DNA of 64,000 nt from NCBI RefSeq assembly GCF_009720835.1, contig NZ_WNKZ01000017.1, positions 1 through 64,000 of the forward strand, written 5' to 3'. Positions 15,264-25,740 of the stretch are shown here, piece after piece. The translations under genes and the position numbers were made by a program. This stretch comes from Pseudoduganella buxea. GTDB lineage: Bacteria; Pseudomonadota; Gammaproteobacteria; Burkholderiales; Burkholderiaceae_D. Position 1 is the first letter of the stretch. Each line of letters begins with the position of its first letter. The notes beneath the pieces were generated by a model. That model saw nothing but the letters and a program-made list of their open reading frames with translations, had not been told where the DNA came from and searched no databases.

Positions 15264-17147
15264 TTACGCCGCCATGCGTACACTTCCCCTGCAACCGTCC
15301 ATCAGGAACGATAGGCCGACGACGAGCACCAGCTCGCCCTCGGCGGAGCGCGCGGTACCGGTGATGCCTTCGACCGCGATGGCCGTCATCGGCTTGATGA
15401 CGAGGTCGGCCGTGCCATCGACGGCACCGACGGCCAGGATATACGGCTGCGGCGAATTGATGACGATGCCGACCCGTTCCGGCGACAGCTCGTAGCCCAG
15501 CGCACCGGCCAGCGAACGCACGGGCAGCGGACGGCCCTGGTCCTTCAGCACGGGGGCGCCGCCCACTTCCATGAAGTTCTCCGGCAGTTCGACGACCCGC
15601 TGCACCACCGCCATCGGCAGCGCCAGCAGCGCGCCCGACGTGGAGACCAGCATGGTCGGCACGATCGACAGCTCGATCGGCAGGCGGATGGCGAACTTGG
15701 TGCCCTTGCCCAGCATCGATTCGATGTGGATGGCGCCACGGTTCTTCTCGACGGCCGTCTTCACCACGTCCATGCCGACGCCACGACCGGACACGGACGA
15801 AGCCACTTCCTTGGTCGAGAAGCCCGGCAGGAACACCAGCTGGTAGGACTCGTCGTCCGTCATGTTGGCCGACGGCGAGATCAGGCCCTTTTCGCCGGCC
15901 TTCTTGCGCAGTGCGACCGGGTCCATGCCCTTGCCGTCGTCCTGCAGCACGATCATGACGCTGTTGGCTTCCTGCCACGCCTTCAGCAGGATCGTGGCGC
16001 GGGGGGTCTTGCCGGCGGCGACGCGCGCATCCGGGCCTTCGACGCCGTGATCCAGCGCGTTGCGCAGCATGTGCACCAGCGGATCGTACAGGCTGTCGAC
16101 GACGACGCGGTCCACTTCCGTTTCCGCACCCTCGATGATCAGTTCGACTTCCTTGCCCAGGTCCTTGGCCAGCTCGCGCACGAGGCGGGGGAACTTCTGG
16201 AACAGGCGGCCGACCGGCTGCATGCGCGTCGCCAGGGTGGCGCGCTGCAGTTCGGTGGAGTAGCGCGACGCGCGTTCCAGGGTCTCCGTCAGGGCCGACA
16301 TTAATGTCGCGGCCTGGCCTTCGAACTTGAACTGCTGCAGGCGTTCCAGCAACACGGCGGCCTGGTTGGCGGCCTGCACGGATTCACCGGCCACTTCCAG
16401 CAGCGCGTCGAGCTTGACGGCGTCGATACGGATGCTTTCTTCCTTGGCCGGCGCGGCGTGGGCCGGCTTGGCCGCTTCGTCGCGGCGCTCGACACCGTCC
16501 CACTTCTTGCCGTCGACGGCCGGTGCGGCAGCGGGGGCTTCGGCGGCGGCTGGCGCAGGCGCGGCAGCAGCCGGTGCGGCGGCGGCCGGGGCCGGCGCGG
16601 TGCGTTCATAGCTGCCAGGCGGCATCACGGCTTCGTACATGCCTTCCCAGTCCAGGCCGTCGGCGGACTTGGCGGCCGCTGCGGCAACTGGTGCAGCCGG
16701 GGCGGCAGCAGCGGGCGCGGCGGCCGGCGCCGGTGCGGCGGCAGCCGGCTTGGCCGACGTCACCTTGCCTTCGATGGCATCCGTCAGGATCTTGTCCAGC
16801 GCGGCCGGCATGGCCGGCAGGCTTTCCGGCGCGGCGCCGTTGTTCAGTTCGGCCAGCTGGTCGGCCACGAAGCCGGACGCCATCAGCGCCGCCTCGATCG
16901 ACAGCGGCGTCACCGGCGCGGCGCCCGTGCGCAGCGCGTCGAACAGGTTTTCCGTCAGGTGGCAGGCCGACACGAGGGCCGGCAGGTTCATGAAACCGGC
17001 GCCGCCCTTGATCGTATGGAACGAGCGGAACACGGCGTTCAGCGTTTCTTTATTGGTAGGGTCGCGCTCGAGGGCAAGCAGATGCTCCTCGACATTGACC
17101 GCCAGGTCCATCGCCTCGACGACGAACTCTTTCAGCATATCGTCCAT
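15264..17147 (-). CDS. cheA: Chemotaxis-type histidine kinase CheA
   Basis: A 627-residue kinase. An HPt domain with phosphoacceptor His44 (FRSFHTIKGGAGF) covers about 1-105, followed by a long Ala/Pro linker to about 235. Then come the dimerisation domain (VKLDALLEVAGESV), the ATPase domain (HMLRNALDHGVEG N-box, DDGKGMD, GRGVGMDVV) and a CheW-like P5 domain at the C-terminus. The linker region shows no recognisable P2 (CheY/CheB-binding) domain. The HPt sequence is closest to the Pseudomonas CheA type. Its ATG overlaps the cheZ stop by one base (TAATG), so translation is probably coupled. No receptor, cheW or cheY gene lies in the window, so partners must be elsewhere. Confidence 0.9.
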   Translation of the reverse strand: MDDMLKEFVVEAMDLAVNVEEHLLALERDPTNKETLNAVFRSFHTIKGGAGFMNLPALVSACHLTENLFDALRTGAAPVTPLSIEAALMASGFVADQLAELNNGAAPESLPAMPAALDKILTDAIEGKVTSAKPAAAAPAPAAAPAAAAPAAPVAAAAAKSADGLDWEGMYEAVMPPGSYERTAPAPAAAAPAAAAPAPAAAEAPAAAPAVDGKKWDGVERRDEAAKPAHAAPAKEESIRIDAVKLDALLEVAGESVQAANQAAVLLERLQQFKFEGQAATLMSALTETLERASRYSTELQRATLATRMQPVGRLFQKFPRLVRELAKDLGKEVELIIEGAETEVDRVVVDSLYDPLVHMLRNALDHGVEGPDARVAAGKTPRATILLKAWQEANSVMIVLQDDGKGMDPVALRKKAGEKGLISPSANMTDDESYQLVFLPGFSTKEVASSVSGRGVGMDVVKTAVEKNRGAIHIESMLGKGTKFAIRLPIELSIVPTMLVSTSGALLALPMAVVQRVVELPENFMEVGGAPVLKDQGRPLPVRSLAGALGYELSPERVGIVINSPQPYILAVGAVDGTADLVIKPMTAIAVEGITGTARSAEGELVLVVGLSFLMDGCRGSVRMAA

Positions 17148-18001
17148 TAGAACCCCAGATCGGCAAGAAGATCGTCCACACTATCCTGGCTCAGCGCCAC
17201 CGTGGGTGCCGACGGGCCGCTCATCAACTCCACTTTTTCCACTTCCTTCTGCGCGATCTTCTCGCGCTTGTCCGGCGGTGCGTTGTCCTTCAGCAGCTGG
17301 GCCAGCTCGGCCTCCACGGTCTGCGTGATCTTGACGACCTTCTTGATCAGCTGGCCCGTGATGTCCTGGAAGTCCTGGGCCATCATGATTTCCAGCAGGC
17401 GGGCTTTTTCCGCCTCGGTCGCTTCCGAGACGGCCTGGGCGAAGGCGCGCGAGTCGCCGGCCAGGGTCTTGAATTCTTCCAGGCTGAGCTTGCCGTCGAA
17501 CAGCGCGGCCCAGCGGTCTTCCATCTGCTTCGACTGTTTCGACAGCATATCCTGGGCAGGCATGCCGTCGTCCAGCGTATTCAATACCTTGTTGGCGGCC
17601 TGCTCGGTCAGGGTGGCCACGTATTCCAGGCGGTCCTGCGCATCGGAGATCTGGCTCGATGCTTCCGTCAGCGCCTTGTCATAGCCCAGTTCGCGCAGCG
17701 AATCGTGCAACAGGCGCACGATGCCGCCCAGGCGTTCGAACATCGTGCCGTCGGCAGCCTGTGCTTCGCCCGCCTCGGCGGCGGCCGCCGGTGCGACGGC
17801 AGCCGGTGCCGGCGCCGCGGCGATCACGACCGGCGCCGGCGCATCGTTGCCCGATGCGATCTGATCGAACAGACTTTCCAGGTCGTCTTCTGCCGACGCG
17901 GCCGGCGCGGGGGCCGGACTCGGGGCGGGTGCCGGAGCGCTGGCGCGCTGCGCAGACACTTCCTCGAATAATGCGTCGAAATCATCAGCGGCGTCGGTCA
18001 T
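17147..18001 (-). CDS. cheZ: Protein phosphatase CheZ
   Basis: A 284-residue CheY-P phosphatase. The family core IMMAQDFQDITGQLIKKV spans about 206-223; Asp213 and Gln217 match Asp143 and the catalytic Gln147 of E. coli CheZ. The C-terminal helix QDSVDDLLADLGF is the CheY-binding peptide. The N-terminal third (about 20-85) is an Ala/Pro-rich extension with a short acidic segment (DDLESLFDQIASG) that resembles the C-terminal peptide (DDLLADLGF). Phosphatase directly before kinase makes a compact two-gene unit. The start at 18001 is the first ATG after the divergent promoter region. Confidence 0.92.
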   Translation of the reverse strand: MTDAADDFDALFEEVSAQRASAPAPAPSPAPAPAASAEDDLESLFDQIASGNDAPAPVVIAAAPAPAAVAPAAAAEAGEAQAADGTMFERLGGIVRLLHDSLRELGYDKALTEASSQISDAQDRLEYVATLTEQAANKVLNTLDDGMPAQDMLSKQSKQMEDRWAALFDGKLSLEEFKTLAGDSRAFAQAVSEATEAEKARLLEIMMAQDFQDITGQLIKKVVKITQTVEAELAQLLKDNAPPDKREKIAQKEVEKVELMSGPSAPTVALSQDSVDDLLADLGF

Positions 18002-18410
18002 ATCCCTGCTTCTCCATAATCAAATTTGTACTGCCGTCAAGCTGCCGGAAGCTTTGTCATGATGACGCTCGGCAATATTAACGCACTTCCGCGAGTGTAG
18101 CGGGGCCCACCCGGAAGTTCAATCACCGTTTCGACAAGAGTCCTGCAAAAATGTGCGCCAGCAGCAAAAGGGTGACTTTGTGTTGTATTTGGGATGCTGA
18201 CCGTATTTGTCTTATACAAACATGGTTTTCGAAGCAAGCTTGCGTAAGACCGCGTTCACTCTTGAGCAAGATCAAATCTTTACATCCAGACAAGGAACTT
18301 AATTCGGACTACAATTGCGCGCATGGGACCGACTCTTTGTCAGCACCGCCGCCCCCGGGCATGGCCTGCATGATGCCCGGTTCCGCCGTACGCACTGACC
18401 GGAGGCCGCC
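18002..18410. other. 409-base divergent regulatory region, cheZ / uspA
   Basis: No gene is seen. The left half should contain the cheZ promoter (minus strand). The right half carries an FNR-type box (18262-18275) and two candidate -10 hexamers for uspA. Local base composition around 18160-18310 is clearly more A+T-rich than the flanking genes, as expected for a promoter region. The palindrome GCAAGCTTGC lies at about 18236. Confidence 0.7.
18262..18275 (+). promoter_or_regulatory. FNR/ANR-type box upstream of uspA
   Basis: TTGAGcaagATCAA matches the FNR consensus TTGAT-N4-ATCAA at 9 of 10 fixed positions. A class II position (-41.5) would use TTAATT at 18299-18304 as -10; alternatively TACAAT at 18310-18315 puts the box near -53. 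Universal stress protein genes in Pseudomonas and other proteobacteria are known ANR/FNR targets, which fits the location. Confidence 0.6.
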
Positions 18411-18875
18411 ATGTACCGCAAGATCCTGATCACGACCGACGGCTCGGCGGTGTCGCGCATGACGGCCTGCGCCGGCGTGTCGTTCGCCCAGCAGATGGGG
18501 GCCGAAGTACTGGCCCTGTTCGTGGCACCGGAATACCAGTATCCCATATATGTGGAGATCATTCCGCCCAGTTACCCAAGCGAGGACGAATATCGCGCCG
18601 CCATGGAGCGCGCGGGGCGCGAACACACCCAGTCCATCGTCGACGCCTGCGGCCGCAAGAACGTGCCCTGCCACAGCATCACGGCCTTTGCCGACAGTGC
18701 CGCGCTGAAGATCGTCGACGTGGCCGAACAGCACGACTGCAACCTGATCTTCATCGGCTCGCACGGGCGCAGCGGCTGGGGCCAGCTGCTGCTGGGCAGC
18801 GTGACGAACAAGGTGCTGTCGCATTCGAAGCTGCCGGTGCTGGTGCACCGCCTGCTGAAGGAGCCGGTGGAATGA
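18411..18875 (+). CDS. Universal stress protein (UspA family)
   Basis: A 154-residue single-domain Usp. The ATP-binding pattern G-2x-G-9x-GS is intact (GSHGRSGWGQLLLGSVTNKV, about 121-140), and the N-terminal Asp of ITTDGSAVS is present. The protein is therefore likely an ATP-binding Usp used for survival under low oxygen or growth arrest. Its spacing from an FNR-type box suggests anaerobic induction. An orphan NarL-type regulator and a Crp/Fnr protein follow on the same strand. Confidence 0.92.
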   Translation: MYRKILITTDGSAVSRMTACAGVSFAQQMGAEVLALFVAPEYQYPIYVEIIPPSYPSEDEYRAAMERAGREHTQSIVDACGRKNVPCHSITAFADSAALKIVDVAEQHDCNLIFIGSHGRSGWGQLLLGSVTNKVLSHSKLPVLVHRLLKEPVE

Positions 18876-18963
18876 GGCCGGCGCTGGCGGGTTTGCGCAA
18901 TACGGCGCTTTTTACGCGGTTTATAGTTGCAACAACAGAAACTCGACGTCCCATACCTACCCT

Positions 18964-19608
18964 ATGATCAGAATTGTCATCGCCGACGACCACACCATCA
19001 TGCGCGAGGGGCTCAAGCGCATTCTCGACGGTGCTCCCGATATCGACATCACCGGCGAAGCGGTGGACGGCTTCGAAGTGCTGCGCCACGTGCGCCAGGG
19101 CGGCTTCGACCTGCTGCTGCTGGACCTGTCGATGCCGGGGCGCAGCGGCGTCGACCTGATCCGTCAGATCCGCAGCGAGGCGCCCAAGCTGGCCATCCTG
19201 ATCCTGACGATGCACGAGGAAGAACAATATGCGGTGCGGGCCATCCGCGCCGGCGCCCAGGGCTACCTGACGAAGGAAAGCGCCGGCACCCAGCTGGTGG
19301 GTGCGATCCGCAAGGTGGCGTCGGGTCGCCCATATATCAGTACCGAGGTTGCCGAGCAGCTGGCGCTGAACATCATGCAGCCGAACGAAAGCCTGCTGCA
19401 CAAGCAACTGTCGGACCGCGAGTTCGAAGTGTTCTCGCTGCTGGTGTCGGGCAAGTCGATCACGGAGATCGCCAACAGCCTGCACCTGTCGGTCAAGACC
19501 GTCAGCACCCACAAGACCCGCATCATGCAGAAGATGGGCATGAGTTCCCTGTCCGAAATGGTTCAATACGCAGTTGCGCATAAGCTACTCTCGCCGTTCA
19601 AGGCCTGA
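18964..19608 (+). CDS. NarL/FixJ-family response regulator
   Basis: A 214-residue two-domain regulator. The receiver domain (1-~120) has the acidic pair DD at 8-9, the phosphoacceptor Asp in LLLLDLSMPG (about 54), the switch Thr in ILTMHEEEQ and Lys in YLTKES. The LuxR-type HTH covers about 148-205 (LSDREFEVFSLLVSGKSITEIANSLHLSVKTVSTHKTRIMQKM). No histidine kinase gene is adjacent, so it is an orphan. It starts 88 bases after uspA and may be transcribed from its own promoter. Confidence 0.93.
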   Translation: MIRIVIADDHTIMREGLKRILDGAPDIDITGEAVDGFEVLRHVRQGGFDLLLLDLSMPGRSGVDLIRQIRSEAPKLAILILTMHEEEQYAVRAIRAGAQGYLTKESAGTQLVGAIRKVASGRPYISTEVAEQLALNIMQPNESLLHKQLSDREFEVFSLLVSGKSITEIANSLHLSVKTVSTHKTRIMQKMGMSSLSEMVQYAVAHKLLSPFKA

Positions 19609-19945
19609 ACCCGGCGGGCCCTGCCGGGGCCCGCTCCTACCCCCGCTTTTCCCTCTGTACGCGCTGTGACGACCGGTTGCTCGAAGTAGGATGATTCCTA
19701 CGTGATGTAGGCGGCTCCTACGCCACATTCAGCGCATGCCGATATGCATGGCCTCCCCCCGTTGGCATACTGAAACCATTCCAGTGAAGTTGCCGCGCAG
19801 CCAGTAATTCGAGCGGGTAAAGTCCGATCCGATGGATTTTCTGCGACAGCACAATAACCGGTAGTCGACAAACCGCTTTCCCTTGTCCCGGCGGCTTGTT
19901 AGTCCGAATGTCCCGACATCATATGACCTGAACCAGGAGATCAGC
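19609..19945. other. 337-base gap upstream of the Crp/Fnr gene
   Basis: No gene is seen. It begins with a GC hairpin (GCGGGCCC/GGGCCCGC, 19614-19634) that lacks a T-run but may end the regulator transcript. It then carries the two GTAGGA palindromes at 19686-19721, and an AACCAGGAG ribosome binding site just before the next gene. Confidence 0.7.
19686..19721. promoter_or_regulatory. Two tandem GTAGG-type palindromes, candidate operator
   Basis: GTAGGATGATTCCTAC (19686-19701) is GTAGGA-N4-TCCTAC with perfect arms. GTAGGCGGCTCCTAC (19707-19721) repeats the pattern with five-base arms. The centres are about 20 bp apart, two helical turns, so two dimers could bind the same face. They lie about 225 bp before the Crp/Fnr gene and about 80 bp after the response regulator gene. 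Confidence 0.6.
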
Positions 19946-20839
19946 ATGCTCCCCACGCAATTGTCCGAAAACCGTGCCGCAGCAACGGCAACCCCCCAAT
20001 CGATGGAAGCGGGTCGCCAGCGCCAGGGCCGGCTCTGGTCGAACCTGAAGGAAGTGTGCGATCTGCTTCATATTCCGTCCGCCGCGGCCATCAATTCCGA
20101 AGAACTGCTGTTCCAGCACGTGCAATTCAAGACGGGCCAGCGCATCCATACGATCGGCCAGCCCTTCGATACGCTGTATATCGTCAACTCCGGCTTCCTG
20201 AAAACCGTGCTGATCGATGAGTTCGGCAACGAGCAGGTGTTGAGCTTCCCCATGAAAGGTGACATGCTGGGCGTGGACGGCATCCACAGCTGCCAGTATG
20301 CGTCCGAGGCCGTGGCCCTGTCCGACTGCGACCTGATCCTGCTGCCGTTCAAGAAACTGACGGCGCTGGGCCGCGTCCACCTGGAACTGGAAAACATGAT
20401 GTACGGCGTCATGAGCCGTGAGCTGGTGCGCGAGCAGGCCATGATCGGCATGCTCGGCGCCCTCAGCGCCGAAGCCCGCGTGGCCCGCTTCCTCGTGTCG
20501 CTGGCCGAGCGCTTCTCGCAGATGGGTTACTCCAGCAAACTGTTCAACCTGCGCATGACGCGCCACGAAATCGGCAGCTACCTGGGCCTGACGCTGGAAA
20601 CCGTGAGCCGCACCTTGTCGGCCTTTAACGAAATCGGCCTGATCACGGTCGACCAGCGCACCATCGGCATCAAGGACCCGGAAGCGCTGAAGACCTTGCG
20701 CCGCCTGCCCCCTTCCCGTTCGCGGGCCAAGAGCGCAGCGAGCCGTAGCAAGGCTGCCGCCGATGCCGCCGCCGCCGCCGCGACCACCAGCACGGCCGCA
20801 CCGGCCGCCCAACCGGCACAACTGGTCGCAACGGCCTGA
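19946..20839 (+). CDS. Crp/Fnr-family transcription regulator
   Basis: A 297-residue regulator. A cyclic-nucleotide-binding-like beta-roll spans about 45-165 (FKTGQRIHTIGQPFDTLYIVNSGFLK), then the dimer helix, then a winged HTH at about 205-250 (RMTRHEIGSYLGLTLETVSRTLSAFNEIGLI), very close to FNR. Only Cys residues in KEVCDLL, HSCQY and SDCDL are visible; the N-terminal CxxC cluster pattern of oxygen-sensing FNR is missing. The last 45 residues are an Ala/Ser/Lys tail of low complexity. Start at 19946 (MLPTQLSENR) has GGAGA 6-9 bases upstream; the frame is open 21 codons further. Confidence 0.9.
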   Translation: MLPTQLSENRAAATATPQSMEAGRQRQGRLWSNLKEVCDLLHIPSAAAINSEELLFQHVQFKTGQRIHTIGQPFDTLYIVNSGFLKTVLIDEFGNEQVLSFPMKGDMLGVDGIHSCQYASEAVALSDCDLILLPFKKLTALGRVHLELENMMYGVMSRELVREQAMIGMLGALSAEARVARFLVSLAERFSQMGYSSKLFNLRMTRHEIGSYLGLTLETVSRTLSAFNEIGLITVDQRTIGIKDPEALKTLRRLPPSRSRAKSAASRSKAAADAAAAAATTSTAAPAAQPAQLVATA

Positions 20840-20888
20840 GCCTTCGGCACCCCCATTGTTCGTCCGCTTGATTGTTGCATCCAGCTTT

Positions 20889-20913
20889 GGCCCGCTTCGG
20901 CGGGCCATTTTTT
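20889..20913 (+). terminator. Rho-independent terminator of the Crp/Fnr gene
   Basis: GGCCCGC and GCGGGCC pair around a TTCG loop, followed by ATTTTTT. It lies 50 bases past the stop codon. Confidence 0.9.
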
Positions 20914-21024
20914 GTGGCCCGCCCTCCGATGCCTTGCGCGGCGTCGCTTGCATTTTGCCAGGAACCTCCGCTGCGGCAAGCACAAAAATCGCTTGCATTT
21001 TCTACAGCACAGGCCAATAATGCA

Positions 21025-21043
21025 AATGCGAATCATTCTTATT
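21025..21043 (+). promoter_or_regulatory. Fur box upstream of hemP
   Basis: AATGCGAATCATTCTTATT matches the palindromic Fur consensus AATGATAATCATTATCATT at 15 of 19 positions. It ends 14 bases before the hemP ATG, so bound Fe-Fur would cover the start of the transcript. Confidence 0.8.
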
Positions 21044-21057
21044 TGAGGCCAACCACC

Positions 21058-21249
21058 ATGCAGACTCCGACCATGCAAGCCAACCCGGCCATCGTGCCAA
21101 CCCAGCCGGTCCAACGGCAGCCGCAGCCTGTGCAGCGCTTCACCACCAGCGGCCTGATGCAGGACCGCCGCGAAGTCGAAATCGAACACGCGGGCCGCAT
21201 CTACCGCCTGCGCATCACCCAGTTGAACAAGCTCATCCTGACCGCCTGA
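21058..21249 (+). CDS. hemP: Hemin uptake protein HemP/HmuP
   Basis: A 63-residue protein whose C-terminal half (EVEIEHAGRIYRLRITQLNKLILTA) is the HemP family signature. HemP proteins are encoded with haem-uptake receptors; in rhizobia and Burkholderia the homologue HmuP acts in regulating haem-uptake genes. Here no haem receptor follows immediately; a two-gene unit of unknown function does. The start is the ATG at 21058, 14 bases after a Fur box; the frame is open further upstream but without support. It is short enough to be missed by gene callers. Confidence 0.88.
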   Translation: MQTPTMQANPAIVPTQPVQRQPQPVQRFTTSGLMQDRREVEIEHAGRIYRLRITQLNKLILTA

Positions 21250-21354
21250 CGCCTGTCGTGCCCTGCACGGCCCTGCATCGCCCATGACGCGGCAGCGTTT
21301 TCACCCAGCCAGCCAACCTGACGGTAGCCAGCCAAAGTCCCAAGGAGAATTCCG

Positions 21355-21687
21355 ATGGCTATCGACCATACCGATCCGATCTACCTGACACCGGCTGCCG
21401 GCAGTGCCCAGCCCGAACTGATGCTGTCGGCCGTGCTGCACCTGATGTCGCACTACACGGCGAGCGAGGGCCATGCCTGCGTCAAGCTGGCCGCCGTCAT
21501 CGAACGGCACCTGAAGGCGCTGTCCACCCTGCCCGGCATGGCACCCGTGCTGGCCGCCACCTGCCAGCAGCTGTCGGAGCAATGGGCCGGCATCGTCGAA
21601 CGCTCGCTGCCGCAGCCGAGGAAGAAGGAAGACGGCTTCCTCAGCCGCATCATGGCGCGTACCCGGCCGGCGCCGCAGGCGGCTTGA
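21355..21687 (+). CDS. Conserved hypothetical protein, upstream partner of the DUF2325 gene
   Basis: A 110-residue protein, MAIDHTDPIYLTPAAG..., not recognised. It is predicted all-helical after residue 20 (LMLSAVLHLMSHYTASEGHACVKLAAVIERHLKAL) with a basic C-terminus (PRKKEDGFLSRIMARTR). No signal peptide. AAGGAG lies about 8 bases before the start. Its stop is 2 bases before the DUF2325 gene start, so the two are almost certainly translated together. It follows Fur-controlled hemP by 105 bases and may be iron-regulated as read-through. Confidence 0.75.
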   Translation: MAIDHTDPIYLTPAAGSAQPELMLSAVLHLMSHYTASEGHACVKLAAVIERHLKALSTLPGMAPVLAATCQQLSEQWAGIVERSLPQPRKKEDGFLSRIMARTRPAPQAA

Positions 21688-21689
21688 CC

Positions 21690-22919
21690 ATGTGCGATAA
21701 ACATGCCCTGCCGGCCGTGCCGGAAGACGCCGTTGCGCAGACGTCGCGCCGGCGCCGCATCTGGGAACTGTCCCATACCTGCCACTGCCCGCTGGTGGGC
21801 GTCGGCATTCCGCTGGGCGCGCTGCGCAAACTGGTCGGCAAGGTCGCCGGCGGCAAGATCCTGGCGGACGACTACGAAGTCCACGTGGGCGCCGTCAGCG
21901 AGTGCGGCACGCGCAACCGCCTGTCCGAGGCCCTGCAGAAGGAACTGGAACGGCGCTACGCGGCCATCATCGTGCGCTTCCGCGCCGCCCGCACGACGGA
22001 AGCCCTGGCCGAGCTGTGGCTGGGCGCCGTGGCCAGCGGCGACGTTGCCGGCGCCTTCTGGACGGGCCTGACGCACCCCCGCTGCACGCCCGAGCTGGAA
22101 GAGAAGATGTGCCGCGACCTGCACATGATCCAGCACCAGGCAGGCGCCTGTACCCGCGCCGACCTGCACCGCTTCAACAGTGTCGTCGACGAAAACGCCA
22201 GCCTGACGCGCGAAGTGGCGCGGCTGCAGCAGCGCAGCGCCGCCATGCAGCTCGAGCGCACGGCCGAACAGGACCGCCATGCCGCCGCGCTGATGCAGTT
22301 GCGTGCCCAGCTGGTGGGGCGGGACAGCATCGTCGACTCGCTGCGCACGGAACTGGAGCAGCTGCGCAATGCCATCCCCGGCCTGGAAACGCGCGAACGC
22401 CTGGCTCACCGGCTGGCCCAGACGGACGAACGGGAACGGGCCCTGCGCAGCCAGATCGCGGACCTGCGCAAGCTGCTGATGCAGACCCAGGCGCAGCTGG
22501 AAGCGGTCAGCCCTGCCGCCCCGCTGGACCCGGCCCACGAGCCGGCACCGGCTGGGCCCGTGGTCGAACACATCGTGCGCCTGCCGATCCGGCTGGCCGA
22601 CCGCAGTGTCCTGTGCGTGGGCGGGCGCAGCGGCAACGTGGCGACCTACCGCGCCATGATCGAGCGGGCCGGTGCCCAGTTCGCCCACCATGACGGCGGC
22701 CTGGAAGACAACGCAGGCCGGCTCGAGGCCAGCCTGGCGGCGGCCGACCTGGTGATCTGCCAGACCGGCTGCATCAGCCACAGCGCCTACTGGCGCGTCA
22801 AGGATTTCTGCAAGCGCACGGGCAAGCGCTGCGTCTTCATCGACAACCCCAGCATCTCGAGCCTGCAGCGGGGCCTGGAACTGGCCACCGAGGACGCAGC
22901 CGAAGTTTCCGCTCGCTGA
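21690..22919 (+). CDS. DUF2325 domain-containing protein
   Basis: A 409-residue protein of unknown function. The C-terminal ~90 residues are DUF2325 (VLCVGGRSGNVATYRAMIE, LVICQTGCISHSAYWRVKDFCKR, CVFIDNPS). The N-terminus has an unusual His/Cys cluster (WELSHTCHCPLVG, residues about 21-33). The middle (about 165-275) is a coiled coil rich in Leu, Gln, Arg and Glu. DUF2325 is Rossmann-like in appearance and carries conserved Cys. The start is MCDKHALPAV at 21690, two bases after the preceding stop; an in-frame extension into that gene is rejected. Confidence 0.85.
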   Translation: MCDKHALPAVPEDAVAQTSRRRRIWELSHTCHCPLVGVGIPLGALRKLVGKVAGGKILADDYEVHVGAVSECGTRNRLSEALQKELERRYAAIIVRFRAARTTEALAELWLGAVASGDVAGAFWTGLTHPRCTPELEEKMCRDLHMIQHQAGACTRADLHRFNSVVDENASLTREVARLQQRSAAMQLERTAEQDRHAAALMQLRAQLVGRDSIVDSLRTELEQLRNAIPGLETRERLAHRLAQTDERERALRSQIADLRKLLMQTQAQLEAVSPAAPLDPAHEPAPAGPVVEHIVRLPIRLADRSVLCVGGRSGNVATYRAMIERAGAQFAHHDGGLEDNAGRLEASLAAADLVICQTGCISHSAYWRVKDFCKRTGKRCVFIDNPSISSLQRGLELATEDAAEVSAR

Positions 22920-22930
22920 AGCCGCACATG

Positions 22931-22970
22931 AAAAAACGCCCCGTGCACTCGCGTACACGGGGCGTTTCAT
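22931..22970. terminator. Bidirectional terminator between the DUF2325 gene and the TonB receptor
   Basis: AAACGCCCCGTG (22934-22945) and CACGGGGCGTTT (22956-22967) form a perfect 12-bp stem with a 10-base loop. A-run and T-run flank both sides, which suits the convergent genes ending at 22919 (plus) and 22990 (minus). Confidence 0.9.
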
Positions 22971-22989
22971 TTTACCGACGGAGCTTGGC

Positions 22990-25740
<2,751 letters not shown>

